Of a stretch of DNA of 64,000 nucleotides, positions 56,511 through 64,000 are shown one piece after another; within the stretch, counting starts at the first letter, position 1; the number at the start of each line of letters is the position of its first letter. The position numbers and the translations under genes are program-made. The stretch comes from Emiliania huxleyi CCMP1516 (lineage: Eukaryota; Haptophyta; Isochrysidales; Noelaerhabdaceae): NCBI RefSeq assembly GCF_000372725.1, contig NW_005198244.1:107090-171089 (forward strand). The letters are read 5' to 3'. The notes under the pieces were generated by a model, which saw only the letters and a program-made list of their open reading frames with translations, searched no databases and was not told the DNA's origin.

Positions 56511-57233
56511 GGGGGATGTGAGGCTCGCCCGTGCCTCGGGGGGTGTCTCACAGGTCAGTTCAGGAGGGAAGAGGGCGTGTCTCGCAGGAAGTGTCTCGGA
56601 AGCGTCGCCTCCGTCGTCGGCGTCGTACATGACGAGGCGCCGGTCGGGGGGGAGGGCGGCGGAGGCGCGGAGGACGGTGCTGAAGGAAGCGCGCAGCGCC
56701 GCGTCATTCTCCTGCGGCGCGCGCAGCCGCCACCCGCGCAACGCCTCGGGCGTCGCCGCCGCCGCCTCAGGCAGCGGCGTCTCGGGGTCTGTTGTCCAGC
56801 TTGGCAACATATTGCAGCACGAAGGTGAAGCAATTGAGGTGCCGGTGGTTGAAGGATTTGGAACGCTTGTTGCTCAGCTCGCCAATCATCCCCACATGGA
56901 AGCGCCCTGCGGGCGCAGCAGGGCGGCGGAGAGGTCAGGCCGGCGCGGCGCGGAGCAGAGACGCGGAGCGGGGTGGGCGAGGAGGCGAGGGTGGGAGGGG
57001 CAGCCGAGCCCGCCGCCAGCAGCCGCAGCCAGGCAGATAGGGGTGGGAGGGCGGGGTGGCGGAAAGCGGGCCGCGGCAGCACCTGGAAATGGACCTAGGA
57101 TTCTGGCCCCGGGTTATTTTATTTTGCGGAAACTGGGATTCGACCTTGATTGTGTGTGTATGTTTTTCTTCTGCATCCCTCCTTGCACGACGAGGACACC
57201 GACTCCCTGGCCGACTTGCCCGCACCACTTGCG
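56511..57233. other. possible 5' exons of the HIT-like gene or another minus-strand gene
   Basis: Two minus-strand stretches look coding: LRASFSTVLRASAALPPDRR with LVMYDADDGGDASETLPAR (about 56580-56730) and NKRSKSFNHRHLNCFTFVLQ with YVAKLDN (about 56790-56900). They are in different frames and I could not join them confidently. No plus-strand gene is supported here. Confidence 0.4.
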
Positions 57234-57839
57234 ATGTCCGTCCCTCGCAGCCGCAAACTAGCCGCCGGTGGCAAGTCGCGACCCTTTTGGGAGCTTCGCG
57301 AAGACCGCGCGAAGCCGGCGCCGCAGCCGTCACCGGCCCCCGCTCCGGCCCTCTGCGCCAGTCTCGCGCGCTGCCTCCCCGAAAGGCCGCCGCCGCCAAC
57401 GCCAACGCCAACGCCGCCGCCAACGCCAACGCCGCCGCCAACGCCCCCGCCGCCAACGCTGCCAACGCTGCCAAAGAAATCGACGACGACGACAACCGCC
57501 GCAGACGCCGCCGCCGCCGTGCGGCTGCAGAGGTGCTGGAGGGCGAGACGTGAGGTGCCGCGGCGGCGCCGTGCGTCCTCCTTCTCGCAGGAGCGCTGCT
57601 GGTTGGCGCGGCCAGCGTCGCCCCTCGGCTGCGTGCGTGATTTCGCCGCGAGGCGGCGAAGGAGGGGCGATGCTGGCCTCTGCGGCTCGCCCAAGGGGAT
57701 CGGCGCTGCTGCCGCCGCCGCCACCGCTGTCGGGAGGCCGGGCCGGAGAAGGACGGTGTCTGCTGCGTCGCTGGAGGCGAGGAAGAGCCAGCTGCTCTGG
57801 CTCGCGGCCGCAGTGCGGAGGCCGAGTCGAGACGCGTGA
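57234..57839 (+). CDS. proline/threonine-rich protein with IQ-like motif
   Basis: About 200 residues, from MSVPRSRKLAAGGKSRPFWE at 57234. A PT-repeat stretch coded by a GCCAAC/GCCGCC tandem (PTPTPTPPPTPTPPPTPPPP) is followed by AAAVRLQRCWRARREVPRR, which fits a calmodulin-binding IQ motif (L/V-Q-x3-R), and an Arg/Ala-rich tail with a likely second basic helix. It ends at a TGA at 57837-57839. No intron needed. Family otherwise unknown. Confidence 0.5.
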   Translation: MSVPRSRKLAAGGKSRPFWELREDRAKPAPQPSPAPAPALCASLARCLPERPPPPTPTPTPPPTPTPPPTPPPPTLPTLPKKSTTTTTAADAAAAVRLQRCWRARREVPRRRRASSFSQERCWLARPASPLGCVRDFAARRRRRGDAGLCGSPKGIGAAAAAATAVGRPGRRRTVSAASLEARKSQLLWLAAAVRRPSRDA

Positions 57840-57954
57840 GCGCGCTGTTTGGACCGGAAGAGACTACACACCCGCTCAGCGGGGCGCGCGCTGTGTCTGT
57901 CCCGAGGGAGGTCTGCGCGCTGTCCTCACCTCGTGTATCATTAAGAAATCTTTT

Positions 57955-59300
57955 CTAGACCCCTCGCCCCTCGCCCCACCAGAGCGCCAGCCGTCCCCTT
58001 GCCTTCCTCAACCACTCGCCCAGGGACAATACGGAGCCACCGCCGGAGGAGCTGCCCAAGGAGGTGCTCGCTCGCGTCAGGCGCTTAATGAGGTGAGCCT
58101 TGTCCACTGGCTCCGCCCCAAGGTCGCGCATAACGTGGCGCAGGCTACGGGCGGGGGGTGGCAGGGGCGACGTCAGGTGAGGGTTAAGCAGAGGCTGGAG
58201 GTGAAGAGAGATGCTTGTTGTGGACCTGATCTTGCGGTGGTCGGCGCCGGGATAGAGAGGCACCGCCACCAGATCAAACAGCTTGTATGGCGACTGCTGC
58301 AGCACGTCCGGCGCAAGGTCAAAATAGCACGCAAAGACGCAGGCGCCCCTCTCCTCGTCCTGCTCGTGCACCAGCGCGATCGGCACCCTAGCGTCCATCG
58401 CCCGCTGCACCGTGGCTGCCACCACGCCCCCAGCGTCGGTGAAGGCCCTCTCGTTTAGGTAGATGAGGAGCCCCACGGCGCCGGGAGGTTGGGTGGCGCC
58501 TGCCGCGAGGACAGCTCCCGCCTCCTCGACCCTGACTGTGCTGTGGCTGCTCGTCCGTGCCGCGGTGGCCCGGACCTCGTCCGCCACCGCCCGCGCCCCC
58601 ACGTTCGCGTCACAAATCAAGATCGTAATGCAGGGCGGAGGAAAGCGGAACAAAGAGAGCTCGCCGGGCAGTGTGAGGCCGCGATCTAGGTCGCTGGGGT
58701 TCGAGACGTAGTAGGGCAGCTGTCGCAGCACCCGCAAGGCGATCTCCTTTAGCGACACAACCTATAGGACGACATAGCAGTCTCTCACAGCCAGCGGCGT
58801 GGGGAGGAGGATGGCGGCATTCGGGCCTGGTAGTCGTGCAGCCGCAGCCAGGGCACCGGATCTCGCGAAAAGACTCTGGCGACCACATCCTCCGCGCTAG
58901 GGATGCCGGGTACTTGCGGTGCGAAGCAGCGACGGGCCTCAGCCTGCATCTCCTCGACCGTAGCACCTACTCGGCGGCAGTCACCAAAATCGGGGCGGCG
59001 GAAGCGTGGGACCGTCTCAGAGAACATACCAAGCTCGCCTCCTTTATCCTTGTCCGCCTCAATCATCGCCTCGATGGGTTTGTTGTTGGTGAGGGCCGCG
59101 TAGACCTCGCGCCGGCAGTTGTGACTCGCAAAGTAGCCCGAGGAGAGAAAGATGAGCATCACCGCTGCATTGGCCATCGCCTCCTCCAGCTTGCCGATGT
59201 CGTCTAAATTGACCACGTCAAGCCAGATGCGGATGCCGGGTAGCATCAGCTGCAGCTGTCGAACTAGCGCGTGGGTCTGGTCAAACCCGCCTTCTACCTC
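57955..59300 (-). CDS. TIR-domain protein, 5' truncated
   Basis: On the minus strand the TIR part reads QTHALVRQLQLMLPGIRIWL, DVVNLDDIGKLEEAMANAAV, MLIFLSSGYFASHNCRREVY and AALTNNKPIEAMIEADKDKG. A middle domain follows (LYYVSNPSDL-type text: ALRVLRQLPYYVSNPSDLDR) and ITILICDANVGARAVADEVR. The C-terminal part has ARVPIALVHEQDEERGACVF, CYFDLAPDVLQQSPYKLFDL, then after an intron SLRHVMRDLGAEPVDKAH and the stop at 57955. TIR domains mediate assembly or NAD cleavage; the catalytic Glu for the latter cannot be assigned safely. The match to the family begins abruptly at DQTHALV (about 59290), where a plus-strand gene starts, so the 5' part is missing. Confidence 0.7.
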
Positions 59301-60089
59301 TCCGCCACGCTCGCGCTCGCGCTCGCGCTCTACGGTGGTCCTAGATTATACTGCCAGAGGCACTGCAGCAGCCTTCGCACAAGCAGCCTCACCGGCTCCG
59401 CAACCGTGCCTCAGTTGTCGCCGTGGCCTCCTTCACGGTGGTCAACGGCCACCAGCTCGCGCTGCTCGGCGCCGCCGCCTGGGCTCGCGCCGTCCATCGA
59501 GGTTCGCGGGATTGTGAGGTTGCCGCCTTCTCTCCCCACAGGCTCCGGCTCGGGCTCTCTCGACCGTGCGGTCGCGGTGATGCTGAAGCAGCACAGGCCA
59601 CTCTTCCGCCTTTCGGCGCTGACGATGGTCGCCGTCGTCGCTGCCGCCATCTCCATCGCTTGGCTCAAGATGGAGACGATATGGGCGCTGGTCGCGACGG
59701 CGGTGTTTGTGGGGTGCTTCGTCGCCATCGCCGCCACCCTCTCTCGACTCGACCGCGTGATGAACCTGGGACACATGATACATGGAGACGCGCACGTCGA
59801 TGTCCACAACGAGCGAGGCGACCAGATAGACTTGGCCCGCCTCGATGCCAACGACGGGCACGTGATCCAGCGCCAGTCCACCTTCTCTCCCTTCCAGTCC
59901 ACATTCCTCCCCTCGAGCCGTCAGCCCTTCGAGGCCTCGTGCGCGCCCTCGGGCCACTCGGGGAGCAGCGAGTACCGCCCGCCCGCCTTGCCTGGAGGGC
60001 GGCCCGTCCGGGCGGCAAACTGGAATGCACAGTTGCACGCGTGGCAGGCCGTGGGGCCTCACGAGGAACTCCCTCCCTCCCGCCCGTGA
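59271..60089 (+). CDS. two- or three-TM protein of an algal family, 5' truncated
   Basis: A 272-residue frame. The beginning VKPAFYLSATLALALALYGG matches the fragment at 33576-33712 (AVVKPAFYLSATLAL), which shows this is family sequence whose upstream part is missing here. Later LFRLSALTMVAVVAAAISIA and ETIWALVATAVFVGCFVAIA are clear TM segments, followed by a hydrophilic tail (HMIHGDAHVDVHNERGDQID). An internal Met (MLKQHRPLFRLS) could start a shorter protein. An intron may lie around 59400-59560 since that part is Pro/Ser-rich. Confidence 0.5.
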   Translation: MGLVKPAFYLSATLALALALYGGPRLYCQRHCSSLRTSSLTGSATVPQLSPWPPSRWSTATSSRCSAPPPGLAPSIEVRGIVRLPPSLPTGSGSGSLDRAVAVMLKQHRPLFRLSALTMVAVVAAAISIAWLKMETIWALVATAVFVGCFVAIAATLSRLDRVMNLGHMIHGDAHVDVHNERGDQIDLARLDANDGHVIQRQSTFSPFQSTFLPSSRQPFEASCAPSGHSGSSEYRPPALPGGRPVRAANWNAQLHAWQAVGPHEELPPSRP

Positions 60090-60399
60090 ATAGAGGTACG
60101 TACACTGAAAAAGTACGAGCCTCGGCCGTCCCGCCTCCACTCCCGTCGGGGGATCCTCCCCTGCAAGCCGCGGCACGCCTCCTCCAACAGCCTCCCTCCT
60201 CGCGCGGCGCTCCTCGCGTCGGAGGCGGAGGAGAGGCGTTGCTCGTTCGGGGGAATGAATTATTTTCTTTTCCGATCAAAAATCCTAAAAAATCGATGTG
60301 CGCGAGAATGCAAGGCAATCGGCACAGATGGGGGGGCCCTGTGGCCCGTGAAGATCGAATTTTTCCACGTGCTACTCGACACGTCCGCTACGACGCCAT
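60090..60399. other. intergenic region between convergent genes
   Basis: No gene seen; contains ACTTTTTCAGTG-type and AT-rich text near 60250-60300, probably 3' flanks. Confidence 0.5.
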
Positions 60400-61680
60400 T
60401 CACTCCGCCCCGTCGAACACGCGGCCGACGCGCGCCGCGCCGCGCACGTGCGGATGGAGCGCCTCCGGCGGCTGGCCGGCGAGAATCTGCGCAATGGCCT
60501 TGCCCGCGCCGAAGCACTGCGGCATGCCATGGCCGCAGAAGCCGGCGGCGACGAGCACGTGCGGCCGCTCCGGCAGCGGCCCGATGAGCGGCTTGCCGTC
60601 GTGGGTGAAGCCGAGCACGCCAGTCCACTCCGCCTCGACTCGCACGGCGCCGTCGGCCGCGAGCGCGGGCAGCCGCTCCGCCAGAAAGCGTCGAAGGTAC
60701 TCGCCGACTGTGTCGGAGAGCGAAGCGTCGTCGGTGCTGCCCACCGCGGCGGCCGGCTCGAGGGCGCGCGCGCCGCCGAGGCAGACGCGGCCATCGGATC
60801 GGCGGATGCAGTAGAGCTCGCGCGCGCCCGCGTCGCCGTCCACAGCAAAGGCGCCGACTTGCCAGTCCTGTGCCGCGGGCAGCGGTGCGGTGAGGAGCAC
60901 CTGGTTGCGCGCCGGATAGAGATGCGACTGGAGCTCCGGCAGCAGCTCGCCCGTCCAGCCGTTGGTCGCGACGACCACACGCCGCGCGTGCAGCACGCCC
61001 TCCGCCGGCGTGTCCGCGCCGTCGGCGCTCCGCCACGACAGCAGGCAGCCAGCGCCGCCCGGCTCGTCCTCGAGGCTCACGACGCAGACCGGCGCGACCA
61101 GCGTCGCACCCGACGACTGCAGCAGTGCCTGGGCCACCTTTGCCGGGTAGAACTGCGCGGCATCCGAGTAGACCTCCGCCGCAATGAAGGCGTCCGTCTG
61201 CAGCCGCGTGCGGCACGCGGATTCGTCCCACGCCGCCGTCTCGCCCCACCTTTCGGCGGCGGCGTCCTCCGGGTCGCCCGCCGCGTCGTGGTACGTGACG
61301 CCCGTCTCCGCCTCGCGCCGTGTCAGCGCGGCCGCGCCGCCCTTTTGGAGATCGCACTCCACGCGCTGATCCTCGATAAATTGCAGCAGCTCGGCCGTTG
61401 TGTCCACCTCGAATGCGGAGTTTGGGTTCAGCCAGAGATGGCCGCCGTTGCGGCCCGTGGCGCCACCCGCGACGCCGCGAGCGTCAAGCAGCACGACGCT
61501 TCCGCCGCCCGCCGCGTCGAGCACGCGTGTCCAGTGCGCCACTGCGCAACCAGTCATGCCGGCACCGATGATCGCCAAGTCGCACGATGCTGGTGGCACG
61601 GCAGCGCTCGCGACGGACGGCGCATTGGCTAGCCACCACGAGGAGGTGGGGTTGGGACGTGGGCCGACGGTAGCAGCCAT
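60400..61680 (-). CDS. FAD-dependent oxidoreductase (DAO family)
   Basis: A complete intronless 426-residue flavoprotein. MAATVGPRPNPTSSWWLANA at 61680 is followed by the FAD motif CDLAIIGAGMTGCAVAHWTR, then GVAGGATGRNGGHLWLNPNS, a substrate domain, RRVVVATNGWTGELLPELQS, HLYPARNQVLLTAPLP, and the C-terminal FAD segment WTGVLGFTHDGKPLIGPLPE with AAGFCGHGMPQCFGAGKAIA. This resembles the gamma-glutamylputrescine/amino-acid oxidase branch of the DAO fold and oxidises an amine or amino acid in the usual case. It is distinct from the TDA3-like gene at 4.4-6.3 kb. No targeting signal is obvious. Confidence 0.9.
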   Translation of the reverse strand: MAATVGPRPNPTSSWWLANAPSVASAAVPPASCDLAIIGAGMTGCAVAHWTRVLDAAGGGSVVLLDARGVAGGATGRNGGHLWLNPNSAFEVDTTAELLQFIEDQRVECDLQKGGAAALTRREAETGVTYHDAAGDPEDAAAERWGETAAWDESACRTRLQTDAFIAAEVYSDAAQFYPAKVAQALLQSSGATLVAPVCVVSLEDEPGGAGCLLSWRSADGADTPAEGVLHARRVVVATNGWTGELLPELQSHLYPARNQVLLTAPLPAAQDWQVGAFAVDGDAGARELYCIRRSDGRVCLGGARALEPAAAVGSTDDASLSDTVGEYLRRFLAERLPALAADGAVRVEAEWTGVLGFTHDGKPLIGPLPERPHVLVAAGFCGHGMPQCFGAGKAIAQILAGQPPEALHPHVRGAARVGRVFDGAE

Positions 61681-62414
61681 GATGGGCTAGGCGGGGACCA
61701 ACCTGCTTTCTTCTTTCGCGCACAAACCAGAACGCCCGGTTCTCGAAACGCGTCCGACCGGCGAAAAACCGTCGGGCGTCAGGGTGTGGAACCGAATGGC
61801 AGTACCGCCCCTTAATGTGGTCGGCCGTGGAGTGTGCAGGAGATTGCTAGGAATCTTCCTTGTGGGTCGCGAACAATTTGTTCGGTCTTCTCTACCACTT
61901 CCCCGAGGCCGTTCGCAATTTCTTCTTATCGCTCGAGGTTCTCGAATGTCCGTGAGTAAAGATCTAAAGAAGCTCGAGCGAGCCCGCGCCCGTGACACGC
62001 GGCAGTGCCAGTGGTTAGAATCTGGGGCCTACAGCAGCTCCGGTAGGTGTCGATACGATTTTGCGTACAGCCAGCGACTGCTGCACTCTGCGGCTGTGCT
62101 GCGTAACCAACGGCTACTCGAGTACAGCGTACGTGGTACTTAGTAGTCGAGCTCGGTAGACGGTACTCTTCCGTCAACGAAATCTATTTTTTCGACGCGG
62201 AAGGGTCAAATTGCATTGGCCATTGGCATTTGCCTTTCGCGTTCGCTGAATTGTGGCTGATGTTTGACGGCTACAGGTTGCAGCGTGCGGCACTGTCTGA
62301 CTGCCGTCGACGGCACGATAGACATTAAAAAACACAGGAAAGTTTCGGGCCTGGCAACTGCTATTGGTAGCCTCGTTCGTTGGCTGTAATCACTCCTGTA
62401 ACCTGTAACCTGTG
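61681..62414. other. intergenic stretch, no gene seen
   Basis: Less GC-rich than the neighbouring genes. Short frames on both strands without recognisable content. It lies between the 5' end of the FAD oxidoreductase and the 3' end of the sulfotransferase-like gene. Confidence 0.5.
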
Positions 62415-63498
62415 TTAGTCCCAACCTTTGGGGACCAGAGACCGCTCAAGCTTTCGCACTGTTGGACTGCAGGAGCGCTCGGCCACCCCTTCGAACTCCT
62501 GCCGTGCGGCCCAGTACAATTGAGTGGCGCAGCGGTTGCGCTGCTCAAATTCAGCTCTGCTTGGAAGTTGCGCGAACACGTCCAACTTGTGGCGCAGGTC
62601 GGTGATGATCTTACGGGCGTTCCAGCAATCGGTGCAGGTGCGCGCGTCCGTGCCTTCCTCACATGTGGTCGACCTCCAGTCCGACGTCGCATTGGCGCAC
62701 AGCTTCGCCACTCTGGCCTGTTGAAGCTCCAAAGTCACTTCAGTGGAGCGAATGTACTCAGAGGGGGATTTGGCGCTGGACGTGACGTTGCGATTCCTCT
62801 CCCACGCCGCAGACGACGCCAACTTGCGAGCCAAGCCTTGTGCGGGAGCGCTTTGCGCATCGCACCTCACCCAATCACTCAGTACCCTCCAGACGTCGCC
62901 CATCTGTTCGGTAAACCCCACGAAGTCAAAATTGCGTAGGAGCTGCAGCGTGGCGTTCACATCGCAGCCGTTAGAGCAGACACCCATCATCGAGTTTGTA
63001 GAGCAGACCAAGTAATCTTGAGGATATATATCCAGAAGAGTGGAGTCATTGAGAGCACGTGGGCTGGGAGTGAAGTGAGCCACGTCGCTCAGCCACTGGC
63101 TCCACGGCTCGCGCAGCACGACGAAGCGTCGAAGGCCGCACGTCGCAGGGCAGTGGCGCAGAAGTACGTTGGTGTCCCTGTGCAAGAACCCTGCCGGAGG
63201 GCGGAGGCTGGTCATGTTTGTGTGTCAGAGCCGCTGTGGTGACTTCCGCGCCTCGCACGTGGCGCACCGCACCTTGCCAGGAATAGTGCAACTCCGCGTA
63301 AGAGTGAAGGCGCTCTGTCGTACGGGAGTGCAGCTTGAACATGTTTCGGATCTCGGTGCCGGCACACTTGCGCAGGTGCCAGTGATGGATGCGCATGGCA
63401 GGGCAGCCTCCGTCCGCTACTTGTCTGGCCATGCATGGCTGGTCTCCTGACATGCCCTGATGGCACTGCGGCTGCCGTAGAAAGGACGAGCAATGCAA
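62415..63498 (-). CDS. sulfotransferase-like protein, frame broken
   Basis: Predicted PAPS-dependent transferase of the Golgi type. The upstream frame (to 63498) has RIHHWHLRKCAGTEIRNMFK, which sits where the 5'-phosphosulfate loop (HxxKxAGT) belongs, and ELHYSWQGAVRHVRGAEVTT. The downstream frame has MTSLRPPAGFLHRDTNVLLR, then RRFVVLREPWSQWLSDVAHF, the 3'-phosphate loop (LREP...S), then NFDFVGFTEQMGDVWRVLSD and a Cys-rich end (CEEGTDARTCTDCWNARKII) with the stop at 62415. The two frames differ by one base around 63200-63215; no intron with AG|G rules explains it easily. A third-frame segment at about 63470-63562 (SLPVSLALLVLSTAAAVPSG) would make a good signal anchor. So one or two frameshifts or missed exons are present. 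Confidence 0.65.
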
Positions 63499-64000
63499 GG
63501 CTCACAGGCAGGGACCCGACGAGTCGAGCTTCGAGACGGTCACCACCGCTGGCAGCCAACACTCGCGCTCACTGGCGCTGTCTCTGCGTCACTTGGGGCG
63601 ATATTTGATGGGGCCCGGAGAGTGGAAGGTTCCTACCGTTTCGTCCCCTTCGAACACTTGGATGGGGTCGATTCCGCAGGGCTTGCAACCGCAAAATTCT
63701 TTTCTTGGTGTACCTGTGTTTGTGCCAGTGCGCGCCAGTCCCGTGCCCAGTGTCGTGCGAGGGAGTTTCCTTCTAAACTTCTTTTCTGCGTGCCCACAGT
63801 GTCGTGCGAGGCATTTTAGTCGTACAAGCGAGCGCTAGTGAACGCCCAGGGAACCGATACGAGTCGGCGTCGGAGTCTGGGGGGGTGGGAGGGTCGGGGC
63901 GCACCCGCTCGCGGTCCTTGGTCGCCTTGCCGCCCGCTCCGCCGCCGTCGCCGCCGCCACCGCCGCCTCCCGGTGGGGGGTCCTCCCCGTCGGGCGTCGG
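63499..64000. other. window end, no gene identified
   Basis: 63690-63800 contains TTCTTTTCTTGGTGTACCTG and GTGCGCGCCAGTCCCGTGCC, similar to text near 7570-7600. The last 100 bases are G- and C-tract-rich and may begin another gene. Nothing can be named. Confidence 0.4.

Noticed and set aside
59423..60814. A 463-residue plus-strand frame
   Set aside because: It joins shadows of the two-TM gene and of the FAD oxidoreductase; no domain and an Arg-rich composition.

Overview
The window looks like nuclear DNA of a GC-rich, gene-dense eukaryotic microalga. A haptophyte of the Emiliania/Gephyrocapsa type is the best guess, but this is an inference from content, not a database match. The reasons are the very high GC content, short and numerous introns, eukaryote-only families (mitochondrial carrier, Mpv17, ferroportin, OSCA/TMEM63, exostosin), ankyrin and TIR proteins of a kind seen in marine algae, and abundant satellites. 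One 100-base run of N (56154-56253) and some homopolymer-rich junk show that this is a draft assembly. No rRNA, CRISPR array or prokaryotic operon was seen.

Layout. 0.5-2.4 kb: an EF-hand mitochondrial carrier (+). 4.4-6.3 kb: a TDA3-like FAD oxidoreductase (-). 6.8-7.5 kb: a CYCY-motif cysteine protein (+). 8.2-16.0 kb: a very large OSCA/TMEM63-like channel gene (+). 18.1-20.5 kb: an exostosin plus DXD-glycosyltransferase fusion (-). 20.6-22.4 kb: two uncharacterised overlapping frames. 22.7-25.4 kb: a DEDDh exonuclease and an RluA-type pseudouridine synthase (-). 27.9-33.3 kb: a CHK/APH-like kinase, an Mpv17 protein, a zinc-binding ORF and a multi-pass membrane protein (all -). 33.5-39.6 kb: fragments, proline-rich and low-complexity frames, and satellites. 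39.8-42.0 kb: an ankyrin protein with frame breaks (-). 42.7-46.2 kb: ferroportin (-). 47.0-48.5 kb: a DUF2236/mpaB-type oxygenase (-). 49.7-53.6 kb: a mosaic of truncated genes (PLP decarboxylase, Na+/H+ exchanger) and duplicated repeats. 54.5-57.8 kb: a HIT-superfamily phosphorylase (-) and an IQ/proline-rich protein (+). 58-60 kb: a TIR protein (-) meeting a two-TM protein (+) head to head. 60.4-61.7 kb: a second FAD oxidoreductase (-). 62.4-63.5 kb: a sulfotransferase-like gene (-).

The genes form no pathway; they are unrelated single-copy eukaryotic genes. What links them is their intron architecture. In at least five genes (TDA3-like, OSCA-like, ferroportin, HIT-like, exonuclease) the intron boundaries fall inside near-perfect direct repeats of about 14-35 bp of exon sequence, cut at AG|G. 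The donor may be GT, GC or GA, and the space between the two repeat copies is filled with AT-rich sequence or simple satellites such as ACACTTCCTAG and ATCTCGG. A dispersed element of about 80-150 bp also occurs once as a perfect GT-AG intron. Together these suggest that introns are being gained actively, by tandem duplication of AGGN exon sites and/or by introner-like insertion. This is the most interesting feature of the window.
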